The notes below the pieces were generated by a model. The model saw nothing but the letters and a program-made list of their open reading frames with translations. It was not told the origin of the DNA and ran no database searches. A DNA stretch of 64,000 nt from Diplocloster modestus (GTDB lineage: Bacteria; Bacillota; Clostridia; Lachnospirales; Lachnospiraceae). Positions 26,035 to 35,782 of the stretch are shown one piece after another (position 1 is the stretch's first letter; every line of letters begins with the position of its first letter). The DNA lies in contig NZ_JAHQCX010000012.1 of the NCBI RefSeq assembly GCF_019042245.1, positions 1-64,000 of the forward strand, written 5' to 3'. The translations under genes were made by a program, and so were the position numbers.

Positions 26035-26885
26035 TGAAAACAAAGAGCTATGCTGGAAAAATAAAGTGGAGGAAATATTTCACCATTGCGCTGACCATCC
26101 TTCTGATGTTATTATTTTGCTTTCCTATCTTCATGGCTGTATTAACCTCATTGAAAACGCAGCAGGAGATCTCCCGTTCCATTATGAGCCTCCCTGCTGC
26201 CCTGCATCTGGAAAACTATACCGAGGCTATGGAACGCAGTGATTTTACACGGTCCCTGATCAACAGCTGCATCGTTACGTTCCCATCCGTGGCGCTGATC
26301 ATCGTGGGCGCTTCCATGGGAGGATACGCGATCGCCAGACATGCCGCTTCCAACCGGGCATTCCGGTGCCTGGACAAAATCTATCTGGCATCCCTGATGA
26401 TTCCATTTCAGATACTGATGATTCCGATCTATAAGATGTACAAAACGCTCAGGCTTCAGAATTCACTGGCTGGAATGATCTTGATCCTGACCGGAACCAG
26501 TATTGCCTATGCTACATTCCTCTACGTCGGATTTGTAAAATCCATTCCGAGGGAACTTGAAGAAGCCGCGATGATCGACGGCTGCGGACCCTATAAGACA
26601 TTTTTCCAAATCGTGTTTCCGCTGTTAAAACCCATCACGGCGACGGTTGCGGCTCTGCATGTGATGTGGCTGTGGAACGACTTTAATATCGCGCTGATTC
26701 TCCTGCAAAAAGAAGAAGTACGGACCCTGACGGTGAAACAATATTACTTTTTCGGTGAGCATACGACCGATTACGCCGTTGCATTCGCGGCCTCCATCGT
26801 CTGTATGCTGCCGGTTCTGATTTTCTTCGTATTCTGCCAGCGGTATCTAATAGAGGGAATCGCATCCGGCGCGGTAAAAAGTTAG
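26034..26885 (+). CDS. Sugar ABC transporter permease (MalG-type, CUT1)
   Basis: A 283-residue, six-helix permease with the second-subunit hallmarks: FCFPIFMAVLTSLKT near the start and EAA loop PRELEEAAMIDGCGPYKTFFQIVFPLLKP. It overlaps the first permease by one base (TGATG). With the binding protein at 27873-29228 it makes up the importer of this operon. Confidence 0.93.
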   Translation: MKTKSYAGKIKWRKYFTIALTILLMLLFCFPIFMAVLTSLKTQQEISRSIMSLPAALHLENYTEAMERSDFTRSLINSCIVTFPSVALIIVGASMGGYAIARHAASNRAFRCLDKIYLASLMIPFQILMIPIYKMYKTLRLQNSLAGMILILTGTSIAYATFLYVGFVKSIPRELEEAAMIDGCGPYKTFFQIVFPLLKPITATVAALHVMWLWNDFNIALILLQKEEVRTLTVKQYYFFGEHTTDYAVAFAASIVCMLPVLIFFVFCQRYLIEGIASGAVKS

Positions 26886-26896
26886 GGGGGATCAAC

Positions 26897-27859
26897 ATGG
26901 ATATCATAGGAATCGCTCAACCCATCAAGGATCTAATCCTGGTGGTGGACCGGATACCGGACGAGAACGGCTACACGTCGCTGCTGGATTACAGCAGCCA
27001 GGGAGGCGGGAAGGTGAGCACCGCCCTGGTGGCAGCGGCCAGGCTTGGCATGGAATGTGCTGTCGCCGGTACCATCGGCAAAGACGCAAAGGGTAAATTT
27101 GTCCGGGAGGATTTTATACGGTATGGAATCCAGGCAGAACAGTTAAAAGAAAGAGAGGAGGGGAAAACAGGCTACTGCGTATGTATTGCAGAAAAATGCT
27201 CTCCCAACCGGAGATTTCTGGGGGAGCGGCCCACGGTAAAGCAGCTGGCACCGGAGGAACTGGATCCTGGCTTCCTCAGACAGGCCAGAGCGATTCACCT
27301 GGAGACGCCGGATGCTGTATCCATAGCGGCGGCAGAATTCGCCAAGAGTCAGGGGATTACCGTGTCTATGGATGCCGACCCATACCCGGAAGAAACCGGC
27401 GCCCTTATTGAAATGGAGGGACTGATCGATATTTATATTGGATCCGAGGCTTATTTTAAGGTAAGATCCAAAGGAAAGCCATTCCGGGACACCCTGTATG
27501 AGATAGCCGAAAAGGGCTGCCGGGCGGCTGCAGTGACAATGGGGGATCAGGGGCTGGAGGCAGTGATCGATGGTGAGTACTTTCGTATCCCGGCGTTTCA
27601 CAATCTGCCTGTTACAGATACTACCGGAGCGGGGGATGTATTTCACGGAGCGTTCTTAAGTGCCTGGATAAAAGGCCTGGAACCAAGGCGGTGTCTTCAG
27701 TTCGCCAGCGCGGCATCCGCGATTAAGTGTACCGGTATCGGAGGGAGAGCCGGAATTCCGGATTGGGATACGACGAGTTGTTTTTTAGAAACAGGAGAAT
27801 TGTTGAAAAAAGAAACGATGCGGGAGCGAGAGATGTTTTATAAAAATCTGGTGATATAA
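26897..27859 (+). CDS. PfkB-family carbohydrate kinase
   Basis: A 320-aa ribokinase-fold kinase. The N-terminal GGGKVSTALVAAARLG sugar-binding region and the C-terminal signature DTTGAGDVFHGAF (catalytic aspartate in GAGD) are intact. It would phosphorylate the ketose from the isomerase before aldolase cleavage. AGGGGGG precedes ATG 26897. It lies between the permeases and the binding protein. Confidence 0.92.
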   Translation: MDIIGIAQPIKDLILVVDRIPDENGYTSLLDYSSQGGGKVSTALVAAARLGMECAVAGTIGKDAKGKFVREDFIRYGIQAEQLKEREEGKTGYCVCIAEKCSPNRRFLGERPTVKQLAPEELDPGFLRQARAIHLETPDAVSIAAAEFAKSQGITVSMDADPYPEETGALIEMEGLIDIYIGSEAYFKVRSKGKPFRDTLYEIAEKGCRAAAVTMGDQGLEAVIDGEYFRIPAFHNLPVTDTTGAGDVFHGAFLSAWIKGLEPRRCLQFASAASAIKCTGIGGRAGIPDWDTTSCFLETGELLKKETMREREMFYKNLVI

Positions 27860-27872
27860 AGGAGGAAATATC

Positions 27873-29228
27873 ATGAAGAGAAGAATTATGGGGATTTTAT
27901 TGACAATGGTCCTGACGGCAGGGCTTATGACCGGCTGCGGCAGCGGGGGACAGGAAGACAATACCGCTTCGGTATCCGATACGCCGGATCAGATCAATAC
28001 CGGGGAAGGGAATGAAAACGCAGATAAAGAAAGCTCCGGTAAAAAAGCGGGCTCCGGTAAAGCGGTAGAAATTACCTGGCTGCATCATTTTCAGGAAGAA
28101 GGTATTAAAGTATGGGTCGAAGACATGATCCAATCCTTCGAAGCGGAAAATCCGGACATCCATATCAATGTCGAAACCGTCCCCTACAATACCTATGACC
28201 AGACCCTGAAAACGAAAATCGCGTCTGACGACGCCCCGATGATCTTCGACCTGGCCGGTCAGGTATACTATGAAGAATATGCGAAGGCCGGTCATCTATA
28301 TGACGTTACGGAGATAGAAGGGCTGGAAAATATCGATGAAAGTTATCTTCCCGACGGCCAGGTTGAGGGCAGACAGTATGCGGTTCCACTGGATGTGAAC
28401 GGTTATGCGGTCTTCTACAACAAAGCTATTTTTGACAAATACCAGCTGAAAGTCCCGACCACATTGACTGAATTGAAGGATATCTGTGAGATCCTGACCA
28501 AAAACGGAGTCCAGCCGTTCGCTGCCCCCATGCAGGAACTCTGGGGGCTTCAGGAATACGTGGATGTGGCCGGTTTCCCGGTCTTCGGCACCCCGGACTG
28601 GTTCACCGACAAAATGAACCTGACCTCCCATTTTGCGGATGATGAAAAATTCAAGGAAGCGATCAAAAACTATTTCAGCTTCAAACCCTACTGGGGAGAA
28701 GATCCCTTCGGGACCAACTGGGACACCGCGCAGAATATGGTAGCCACAGGTGAAGCGGCCATGGTAGCCAATGGTTCCTGGGCAATCGACGGGATCACAG
28801 CTAAAAATCCTGACTGTGACGTCAGAGTATTTGCAATGCCCACCACCGACGATCCCAGCGGCGCGGTGATGATCCTGCGGCCTGGTAACGGAATCTGCCT
28901 GTATAACAGCACGGACACGGACAAACTGGAAGCCGGTAAGAAATTCTATACCTGGCTGCTTGGCAAGGATTCCGGTGAAAGCTATGCCACCAACGGTTTC
29001 AAGATCTCCACGGCGAAAGGGGTTGACCTAAGCTTCTCCGACGGCCTCATGGATATCCAGTCCTATCCCGCAGAGCAGGTGTGGAACAGCTCAGGCCTGA
29101 CCCTGTTCTCCGACGAATACTATCAGATCTTCTATGAAACCATTTTGAATTATTCAATGGAAGACAAGATGGACGTAGACGGACTGGCGGAAAGCCTGGA
29201 TAATGATTTCGCATCCATTAGAAACTAA
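27873..29228 (+). CDS. Sugar ABC transporter substrate-binding lipoprotein (CUT1)
   Basis: A lipoprotein signal (MGILLTMVLTAGLMTGCGSGG, lipobox Cys near 23) is followed by a Ser/Lys-rich linker and an extracellular-solute-binding (family 1) fold: ITWLHHFQEEGIKVWVEDMIQSF, YAVPLDVNGYAVFYNKAIF, GEAAMVANGSWAIDG. Length 451 aa is normal. It is the last gene of the operon and is followed by a strong terminator. The ligand is unknown; the intracellular GH-A enzyme suggests a galactoside-like oligosaccharide. Confidence 0.92.
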   Translation: MKRRIMGILLTMVLTAGLMTGCGSGGQEDNTASVSDTPDQINTGEGNENADKESSGKKAGSGKAVEITWLHHFQEEGIKVWVEDMIQSFEAENPDIHINVETVPYNTYDQTLKTKIASDDAPMIFDLAGQVYYEEYAKAGHLYDVTEIEGLENIDESYLPDGQVEGRQYAVPLDVNGYAVFYNKAIFDKYQLKVPTTLTELKDICEILTKNGVQPFAAPMQELWGLQEYVDVAGFPVFGTPDWFTDKMNLTSHFADDEKFKEAIKNYFSFKPYWGEDPFGTNWDTAQNMVATGEAAMVANGSWAIDGITAKNPDCDVRVFAMPTTDDPSGAVMILRPGNGICLYNSTDTDKLEAGKKFYTWLLGKDSGESYATNGFKISTAKGVDLSFSDGLMDIQSYPAEQVWNSSGLTLFSDEYYQIFYETILNYSMEDKMDVDGLAESLDNDFASIRN

Positions 29229-29236
29229 CGCATTAC

Positions 29237-29287
29237 GGAAAGGGGACATGTCCAAACGGAAATGGACATGTCCCCTTTCGCTTTTTT
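29237..29287. terminator. Terminator of the sugar operon, GGACATGTCC-type palindrome
   Basis: GGAAAGGGGACATGTCC pairs with GGACATGTCCCCTTTC and is followed by CGCTTTTTT. It is almost the same sequence as the hairpin at 16552-16597 although the genes are unrelated. Confidence 0.8.
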
Positions 29288-29298
29288 CCACAAAGAAC

Positions 29299-29327
29299 TT
29301 GACAAATCCCCGCGGATAGTAATAATT
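29299..29327 (+). promoter_or_regulatory. Promoter of proS
   Basis: TTGACA at 29299-29304 and an AT-rich -10 (TAATAAT) about 16 bases on. The leader is only about 25-30 bases, so no T-box riboswitch fits before the start codon. Confidence 0.55.
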
Positions 29328-29360
29328 AAAGGAAGGAGAACTTATAAAGGAGAAAAGATC

Positions 29361-30797
29361 ATGGCGAAAGAAAAGAAACTGGTGGAAGCCATCACCTCCA
29401 TGGAGGAAGATTTTGCGCAATGGTACACCGATGTAGTAAAAAAAGCGGAACTGATAGAATATTCCAATGTGAAAGGCTGTATGATCCTTCGCCCCAATGG
29501 TTATGCCATCTGGGAAAACATCCAGAAAGAATTAGACCGGCGGTTTAAAGAAACCGGCGTTGAGAATGTATATATGCCGCTGTTCATTCCGGAAAGCCTG
29601 CTGCAGCGGGAAAAAGACCACGTAGAAGGATTTGCCCCGGAAGTAGCCTGGGTAACCCACGGAGGCATGGAACCCCTCCAGGAACGCCTCTGTGTCCGGC
29701 CCACTTCCGAGACCCTATTCTGTGATATGTATTCCAATATCATCCAGTCCTACCGGGACCTTCCCAAGCTGTACAATCAGTGGTGTTCGGTAGTGCGCTG
29801 GGAGAAGACAACCAGACCGTTCCTGCGTTCCATGGAATTCCTGTGGCAGGAAGGCCATACGGCCCACGCTACCGAAGAAGAAGCGGAAGAACGCACCATC
29901 CAGATGCTGAATGTATATGCGGATTTCTGCGAACAGATACTGGCGATCCCGATGATCAAAGGAAAGAAGACAGACAAAGAGAAATTCGCAGGCGCCCACT
30001 CCACCTACACTATCGAAGCTCTGATGCATGACGGTAAGGCGCTGCAGTCCGGCACCAGCCATAACTTTGGCGACGGATTTGCCCATGCCTTTGATATCCA
30101 GTATACGGACAAGGATAATAAACTCCAGTATGTCCATCAGACATCCTGGGGAATGTCCACCAGAATCATCGGAGCCGTCATCATGGTACACGGGGATGAC
30201 AGCGGTCTGGTTCTGCCGCCCAGGATCGCTCCCGTACAGGTTATGATCGTGCCCATCGCGCAGCACAAGGAAGGGGTTTTGGACAAGGCCTATGAGTTGA
30301 GAGACCGCCTTGCGAAGACCTTCTCTGTGAAGGTGGATGATTCCGATAAGAGTCCCGGCTGGAAATTCAGCGAGCAGGAGATGCGGGGGATCCCCACCCG
30401 GATCGAGATCGGCCCGAAGGATCTGGAGGTCAACCAGGCGGTAATCGTCCGCAGGGATACCAGAGAGAAGATCGTAGTATCCCTGGATGAGATCGAGGCA
30501 AAGCTTGCCCAGGTTCAGGAGACCATGCAGCAGGAGATGCTTAAGCGTGCCAGAGCCCATCGGGATGCTCATACCTATCAGGCGGCCAACTATGAGGAAT
30601 TCAAAGAACTGATCGCAAACAAACCGGGCTTTGTCAAAGCCATGTGGTGCGGGGATGAGGCCTGTGAGCTGAAGATCAAGGAAGAGACCACCGCCACCTC
30701 CAGATGTATGCCTTTCGAGCAGGAACACGTGGCCGATACCTGTGTATGCTGCGGAAAGCCTGCCAAAACCATGGTATATTGGGGCAAAGCATATTAA
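29361..30797 (+). CDS. proS: Prolyl-tRNA synthetase (short, archaeal/eukaryotic-like form)
   Basis: A 478-residue class II synthetase without the editing insertion of bacterial-type ProRS. Motif 2 region ([36 protein letters not shown]) and motif 3 ([22 protein letters not shown]), the anticodon-binding domain, and a C-terminal zinc-like tail (CGDEAC...[18 protein letters not shown]) are all present. It charges tRNA-Pro. ATG 29361 is preceded by AAAGGAGAAAAG. It forms a unit with the CCA-adding enzyme gene 25 bases downstream. Confidence 0.96.
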   Translation: MAKEKKLVEAITSMEEDFAQWYTDVVKKAELIEYSNVKGCMILRPNGYAIWENIQKELDRRFKETGVENVYMPLFIPESLLQREKDHVEGFAPEVAWVTHGGMEPLQERLCVRPTSETLFCDMYSNIIQSYRDLPKLYNQWCSVVRWEKTTRPFLRSMEFLWQEGHTAHATEEEAEERTIQMLNVYADFCEQILAIPMIKGKKTDKEKFAGAHSTYTIEALMHDGKALQSGTSHNFGDGFAHAFDIQYTDKDNKLQYVHQTSWGMSTRIIGAVIMVHGDDSGLVLPPRIAPVQVMIVPIAQHKEGVLDKAYELRDRLAKTFSVKVDDSDKSPGWKFSEQEMRGIPTRIEIGPKDLEVNQAVIVRRDTREKIVVSLDEIEAKLAQVQETMQQEMLKRARAHRDAHTYQAANYEEFKELIANKPGFVKAMWCGDEACELKIKEETTATSRCMPFEQEHVADTCVCCGKPAKTMVYWGKAY

Positions 30798-30822
30798 TGT
30801 AAAGTAATAGGAGTAATTGAAT

Positions 30823-32157
30823 ATGAAGATACAACTGCCTGCAAAAGTAAGCACGATTTTGCAAACACTGGCGGCACAGGGCCATGAGGCCTTTGCCGTA
30901 GGCGGCTGTGTCCGGGATTCTATCTTGGGAAAGGAGCCGGGAGACTGGGATATCACCACGTCTGCGACTCCTTTTCAGGTGAAGCAGATCTTTGAACGCA
31001 CCATAGATACCGGCATACAGCACGGTACGGTTACTGTGCGTCTGAATAAAGAGAACTTCGAGGTGACCACATACCGCATCGACGGGGAATACGAGGACAG
31101 CCGCCACCCCAAAGAAGTGAAATTTACCAAAAAACTGGAAGAGGATCTGAAACGCCGGGACTTTACGGTCAACGCCATGGCTTACAATGAAGAAGCAGGC
31201 CTGATCGACCTGTTCGGCGGTCTTGACGACCTTAGAAATAAAACCATCCGCTGTGTAGGCGATCCCACGGAACGCTTTACCGAAGATGCCCTGCGCATCT
31301 TAAGAGCGGTCCGCTTCGCGGCCCAGCTTGGATTCCATATCGAGAAGGACACCTGCCGCGCGATACGCAGTATGGCTTCGAACCTGGTCTGCATCAGTGT
31401 GGAGCGAATCCAGACCGAACTGGTCAAACTGCTGGTATCCGACCACCCGGAGACTCTCAGGCAGGCTTATGAGATGGGAATTACGGCCGTGATCCTGCCC
31501 GAGTTCGACAGCTGTATGAAAACGATACAGAATCATCCCAGCTATATTTATAATGTAGGGGAACATCTTCTGAAGTCGATCCAAATGGTTCCGGCGGATA
31601 AGGTACTCCGCCTCACCATGCTGCTCCACGATGCCGCCAAACCGGTAACCAAAACTACGGATGCCGACGGAACGGATCACTTTTACAAACATGCCGTTCA
31701 GGGAGAGCGCATGGCCAGAACGATCCTGAACCGTCTGCGTTTTGACAACGACACGGTACATGCCGTCACCCATCTGGTCAAATACCACGACTATCAGCTG
31801 GCCCCCAACGAAAGGAGTGTCCGCAGGGCCATGAACCAGATCGGCCCGGCATATTTTCCCGGTTTCCTCAAGGTCAGGAAAGCCGACTACCTGTCCCAGA
31901 ACCCTTCGCTTATCGAAGCCCGCCTGGAAAAACTAGCCCAGATCACCAGCTTATATGAAACGGTTCTGGCGAAAAACCAGTGTGTAATTCTTCAGGATCT
32001 GGCGGTAGACGGAAAAGACCTGCTGGCTCTTGGGTACCCCCAGGGCCGTCTGGTCGGTGAGACCCTCCGCAAGCTTCTAAATACTGTACTGGACCATCCG
32101 GAGTATAACAACAGAGAGAAACTGCTGGAACTGGCAGCTCAAATAATAAAGTCCTAA
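30823..32157 (+). CDS. cca: CCA tRNA nucleotidyltransferase (HD domain)
   Basis: A 444-aa class II nucleotidyltransferase: FAVGGCVRDSILGKEPGDWDITTSA (metal-binding DxD in DWD), RRDFTVNAMAYN, the RILRAVRFAAQLGF tRNA/nucleotide region, and an HD domain (LTMLLHDAAKP). It adds or repairs the 3' CCA of tRNAs. ATG 30823 has AGGAG nine bases upstream. It could alternatively be a poly(A) polymerase relative, but Firmicute members with this layout are CCA-adding. Confidence 0.92.
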   Translation: MKIQLPAKVSTILQTLAAQGHEAFAVGGCVRDSILGKEPGDWDITTSATPFQVKQIFERTIDTGIQHGTVTVRLNKENFEVTTYRIDGEYEDSRHPKEVKFTKKLEEDLKRRDFTVNAMAYNEEAGLIDLFGGLDDLRNKTIRCVGDPTERFTEDALRILRAVRFAAQLGFHIEKDTCRAIRSMASNLVCISVERIQTELVKLLVSDHPETLRQAYEMGITAVILPEFDSCMKTIQNHPSYIYNVGEHLLKSIQMVPADKVLRLTMLLHDAAKPVTKTTDADGTDHFYKHAVQGERMARTILNRLRFDNDTVHAVTHLVKYHDYQLAPNERSVRRAMNQIGPAYFPGFLKVRKADYLSQNPSLIEARLEKLAQITSLYETVLAKNQCVILQDLAVDGKDLLALGYPQGRLVGETLRKLLNTVLDHPEYNNREKLLELAAQIIKS

Positions 32158-32237
32158 AAATACGACCTAAAATGAACAAACTTATCAGATTAACATGTAA
32201 AATATTACGCATTAACTGCCCAGCCTTCGCCAATGCA

Positions 32238-32567
32238 GGGAAGAACCCGGGGGAGCGGGATGGGGGACTCCTGTTTCGGGCGGTGGGGCGGGCTTCCGGC
32301 CTTTGGCGGGCATAGGGCGGCTGTGCAGCTGCTTAGTGGAATCCGGCAGGCAGACTCAGGATGCCCGGCGGACTTCACGTCCGACGGGCAAGGTCCACTG
32401 AACTGGAAACGCATCCTGCGTTTCCGGTGAATTGGACCGGTTCCTGAGTCTGCCCGCCGGATTCCACTTAGCAGTTGCCAGCAAACAGCCCTCCGCCCGC
32501 CAAAGGCCAGAAGCCCGCCCCACCGCCCGAAACAGGAGTCCCCCATCCCGCTCCCCGGGTTCTTCCC
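32238..32567. repeat. Long palindrome 1 (330 bp) with a structured core; possible structured RNA or cruciform element
   Basis: The first 74 bases on each side are an inverted repeat differing by about one substitution and one indel, so the transcript would fold into one very long hairpin. Its apical part (32331-32470) contains a stem (GGAATCCGGCAGGCAGACTC with its complement), a small hairpin whose 26 bases at 32367-32392 are identical in palindrome 2, and a second stem-loop with internal loop CTGAAC/GGTGAAT. It fills most of the gap between the CCA enzyme gene and the ECF sigma gene. No protein is encoded. The outer sequence is unlike palindrome 2 but pairs equally well. Confidence 0.85.
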
Positions 32568-32672
32568 GGACCATCAAAGTCAAAAATAATAAAATCCATT
32601 GGGACCAAATTCCCCCTTCGTGCATCTAACTTATGAAACAAAAAGAAATGCCGGCCGGCAGGAAGGACAAAC

Positions 32673-33149
32673 ATGAAGAAGGAACAATTAGGAGAGCTGA
32701 TCATTGCTTCCGAGGACACCATGTATCATGTGGCGAGAACGCTGCTGCGCAACGACGCGGACTGCTCGGATGCCATACAGGAAGCTATCGTGAAAGCATT
32801 TACAAAATTACACGGATTGAAATCAGATGCCTATGCCCGGACCTGGCTGATCCGAATCCTGATCAACGAATGCTACAAAATTATGAGGACAGAAAAACGG
32901 ATTGTCTCGCTGGAAAGCTATATGCCGGAAGAAACGGCGGAACAGACCAGGGATTATTCCGATCTGTACGAGGCGGTCAGCCAGCTGCCCAGGGACGCGA
33001 GACTGACTATCATCCTGTATTACGTAGACGGATACAACGTCCGTGAGATTGCGCAGCTGCTGGATCTCTCAGAAAGTGCAGTCAAAAACCGATTGGCCAG
33101 AGCCAGAGCACGATTAAAAAATGAGTTAGAAGCTAAGGAGGCGCTGTGA
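32673..33149 (+). CDS. ECF-type RNA polymerase sigma factor
   Basis: A 158-aa sigma-70 family protein with only regions 2 and 4: DADCSDAIQEAIVKAFTKLHGLKSDAYARTWLIRILINECYK, then LPRDARLTIILYYVDGYNVREIAQLLDLSESAVKNRLARARARLKNEL. It directs transcription of an envelope or stress regulon. AGGAAGG lies ahead of the ATG. Its stop overlaps the start of the anti-sigma-like gene, the usual arrangement of a coupled pair. Confidence 0.93.
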   Translation: MKKEQLGELIIASEDTMYHVARTLLRNDADCSDAIQEAIVKAFTKLHGLKSDAYARTWLIRILINECYKIMRTEKRIVSLESYMPEETAEQTRDYSDLYEAVSQLPRDARLTIILYYVDGYNVREIAQLLDLSESAVKNRLARARARLKNELEAKEAL

Positions 33150-34591
33150 TGAGATTAGAAGACATGAAACAGGAATTCCCCAAAATGCCGGCAGACATGA
33201 AAGCTATGGTAGAACGGGAAGTAGCAAAACAGATAAAAACCGTAAAACCCCATTTTTCGGCCGCTAAGATCGCAGCAGTATCCGCAGTAGCCGTAATGGT
33301 ACTGGGAACCACCGTATTTGCGGGAGTAAAGCTATACCAGATGAACAGGGAAGCAGCGGGAGAATATGCGGTAGAGACCAGGATACAGAAGGCAGAAGGA
33401 GCTGAAGCGGGAATTAAGGACCAGTCAACTCCTCTAGAAATACCTTCTGTAACTATGGAAGTCGGCTATATACCCGAAGGAATGATACAGACCGAAGATG
33501 GAAAATACAGCTACTCCGATACTCCCCATATAGGCGGTATCAGCATAGTCCTGTACCGTATGGACCAGGGTGACGAGGCATTCCGGGTGCTGGATACGGG
33601 TGTCCTGAACAGCGAGAATATCATGGCCGGAGGTCATGACGGTGTTTACCTGGAAATGCAGAAAGGAAACGACGGCAGTATCTATTTTAACCAGAGAATC
33701 TACCTCTCCTTCCCGGAAGTCCATCACGTCGTCCAGATGTATGTAGGTGAGGATGTGACCAGGGAAGAGGCCTTAAAGATAGCGGAAGGGATCCGTCTGA
33801 CCCCGGCCGAAGATGGAAATGACAGCACTCCCGCTCTTGCATGGAGCGACTATGCCGCCTCTGTGAAAGAGGACGAAGAATTAAGCGGATCAGATGAATC
33901 AGGGATGTGCCTCACCGTGCCCAAAGAAAAAATGGAGAACGTCCACAAAATAGGTGATTCATTCTCTCCTTTAGAGATCCCGGATCCTGAATTAGCGGCC
34001 AATCTGAAGATAAAAGTAACAGATGTACAGATAGCAGACGACGTAAGCCTTCTCGATCCGGCCTACATGGACAGCGCATTCAACGATGCCGTAGACGCCA
34101 ACGGGAAGTTGCTTCCCAACACAATCAACTATATCAAAACCGGCAATGGCGTAGATTCCCTGGACGAAATCATAAAAACCCGGGAAGTCCCTCAAAAACT
34201 GGTATATGCAGCCATAGAATACCAAAATACCGGTAATACCGAGCTAAATGACGTCCTGTATTTCGGCAGCCTGATGAAAATACAGGAAAATACAGATAAC
34301 TACGCCATCTACCAGGGTGAGACCCCCAAGGATGGTGACCAATGGGACATAAGCTCCGGAACCAGCCAGCTGCAGCATCTGGAAATGCCCTATCATGACG
34401 TCCTGGGCGGATCAGAAAACAAAAACTATATCAGCAGCATAAAACCTGGTGAGACCGCAACCGTCCATATAGCATACGTGGTAAACGAAGACGAACTGGA
34501 TCTGCTCTATCTGAACCTGGACACCTACGGCGGCACCTATGAATTCTCAGACACCAGTCTTAACTTGGGCCTGGTAGATATCCGGCAATAA
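33149..34591 (+). CDS. Membrane anti-sigma-like protein with DUF4367-type extracellular domain
   Basis: A short cytoplasmic head (about 45 residues), one membrane helix (KIAAVSAVAVMVLGTTVFAGVKLY), then about 410 extracellular residues. The first extracellular part (VGYIPEGMIQTEDGKYSY ... EEALKIAEGIRLTP) resembles DUF4367 domains. The second (LKIKVTDVQIADDV ... PGETATVHIAYVVNEDELD) resembles DUF4352-type ligand modules. ATG 33149 has AAGGAGG upstream and overlaps the sigma stop codon. It probably holds the sigma factor at the membrane until an outside signal arrives; no zinc-binding anti-sigma motif is visible. Confidence 0.8.
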   Translation: MRLEDMKQEFPKMPADMKAMVEREVAKQIKTVKPHFSAAKIAAVSAVAVMVLGTTVFAGVKLYQMNREAAGEYAVETRIQKAEGAEAGIKDQSTPLEIPSVTMEVGYIPEGMIQTEDGKYSYSDTPHIGGISIVLYRMDQGDEAFRVLDTGVLNSENIMAGGHDGVYLEMQKGNDGSIYFNQRIYLSFPEVHHVVQMYVGEDVTREEALKIAEGIRLTPAEDGNDSTPALAWSDYAASVKEDEELSGSDESGMCLTVPKEKMENVHKIGDSFSPLEIPDPELAANLKIKVTDVQIADDVSLLDPAYMDSAFNDAVDANGKLLPNTINYIKTGNGVDSLDEIIKTREVPQKLVYAAIEYQNTGNTELNDVLYFGSLMKIQENTDNYAIYQGETPKDGDQWDISSGTSQLQHLEMPYHDVLGGSENKNYISSIKPGETATVHIAYVVNEDELDLLYLNLDTYGGTYEFSDTSLNLGLVDIRQ

Positions 34592-34630
34592 CACAAGGCA
34601 CCAAATATAATCATATAGCGGAGTAAGACA

Positions 34631-34668
34631 AAAGGGAGAATATGGGGTCAGCCCATCATTCTCCCTTT
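34631..34668 (+). terminator. Terminator after the sigma/anti-sigma pair
   Basis: AAAGGGAGAAT (34631-34641) pairs with ATTCTCCCTTT (34658-34668), with an inner ATGGG/CCCAT stem. The tail TTTGTTAG is short but adequate. Confidence 0.75.
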
Positions 34669-34746
34669 GTTAGCCTGCATACTTTCCCCCGCCCTTTCAT
34701 AGAATAGAAAGAACACCTTAGAAGGAAAACAACGGGGGGATGGAAT

Positions 34747-35742
34747 GTGAATGACAGGGGCCTTAGCGTTTTAGAACAATATGATTTACAGATTTTCACG
34801 ACTCGCAGGGGAAGAGGGGCCCTCATTTGTGAGACAGATCAGGGAAATAAGCTTTTGAAAGAATTTCAGGGGTCCAGGTTTAAGCTGGGATACCAGCAGC
34901 AGATGTTAAAAAACCTGGAAACGGAAGGCTTTTCGGCGGATACCCTGGTCGAAAATAAAGATGGAGAACTCATATCCTTAGATCGTGATGAAACCCCCTA
35001 TATCGTTAAAAAATGGTTTGAGGGCCGGGAGTGCGACACCAAGAGTGAGCAGGACATTCTGGCTGCGGTGAAGAAGCTGGCCGCCCTACATAAGTATATG
35101 AAGTTTGAAGATTTTAAGACTTTAAGCCCGGAAGAACAGAACAGGCTGTGCGCGGAAAATCTGATCCTGGAATACGACCGGCATAACAAGGAGCTGAAAA
35201 AGGTCCGGAACTTTATCCGCAGCAAGAGAAGAAAGTCCCAGTTTGAGCTGTGTTATCTGAATCATTATCAGGAATTCTATGAGCAGGGAGAGGAGATTCT
35301 GGATCAGATAAAGAACTCTGAGTATGAGAAGCTGTGGAAGAACGCCTTAAATGAGGGCAGGGTCTGCCACGGGGAATTTAACCATCATAATCTGGTTTAC
35401 TGCCGGGATGGCGTGATCGTGACCAATTTTGATAAATGCTGTGTAGATCTCCAGATCAGCGACCTTTACCATTTCATGAGGAAGATCCTGGAGAAGCATG
35501 ACTGGGATGCCGCTCTTGGAAGTAAGATGGTGGATCAGTATGTGAAGGTGCGGACAACGGACAAAAGCGAGCTTCAGAATCTGCGGCTGCGGCTTTCCTA
35601 TCCGGAGAAATTCTGGAAGGTGGCCAATCATTATTATAATGGAAACAAGGCGTGGATACCGGATAAAAATACGGAGAAGTTAGAAATTCTGGTCCGCCAG
35701 AATGTCGAACGGGAGCGGTTTTTGCAGGAACTATTTTCCTGA
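34747..35742 (+). CDS. CotS-family spore coat kinase-like protein
   Basis: A 331-residue APH/choline-kinase-fold protein like CotS/CotI/YtaA of spore formers. It starts VLEQYDLQIFTTRRGRGALICETDQG, with a lysine-containing KLLKEFQGSRFKLGYQQQ, and carries a kinase-like loop VCHGEFNHHNLVYC followed by IVTNFDKCCVDLQISDLYHFMRK. It presumably associates with the spore coat or phosphorylates a coat component. GTG 34747 follows GGGGGGATGG. It is a single gene between two hairpins. Confidence 0.85.
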   Translation: MNDRGLSVLEQYDLQIFTTRRGRGALICETDQGNKLLKEFQGSRFKLGYQQQMLKNLETEGFSADTLVENKDGELISLDRDETPYIVKKWFEGRECDTKSEQDILAAVKKLAALHKYMKFEDFKTLSPEEQNRLCAENLILEYDRHNKELKKVRNFIRSKRRKSQFELCYLNHYQEFYEQGEEILDQIKNSEYEKLWKNALNEGRVCHGEFNHHNLVYCRDGVIVTNFDKCCVDLQISDLYHFMRKILEKHDWDAALGSKMVDQYVKVRTTDKSELQNLRLRLSYPEKFWKVANHYYNGNKAWIPDKNTEKLEILVRQNVERERFLQELFS

Positions 35743-35782
35743 GTTTCACTATGAAAGAGTTTCTTTTTTTTCTTTTTTATTA

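Noticed and set aside
29281..29360. A T-box riboswitch before proS
   Set aside because: The leader after the promoter is only about 30 bases, too short for a T-box, and no T-box sequence is present.
29715..30959. A 414-codon minus-strand ORF inside proS
   Set aside because: It is a shadow of proS codon bias, has no ribosome site or recognisable domain, and proS is certain.
32633..33046. A 137-codon plus-strand ORF overlapping the sigma factor gene
   Set aside because: It is out of frame with the clear sigma-70 protein and its translation has no domain features.
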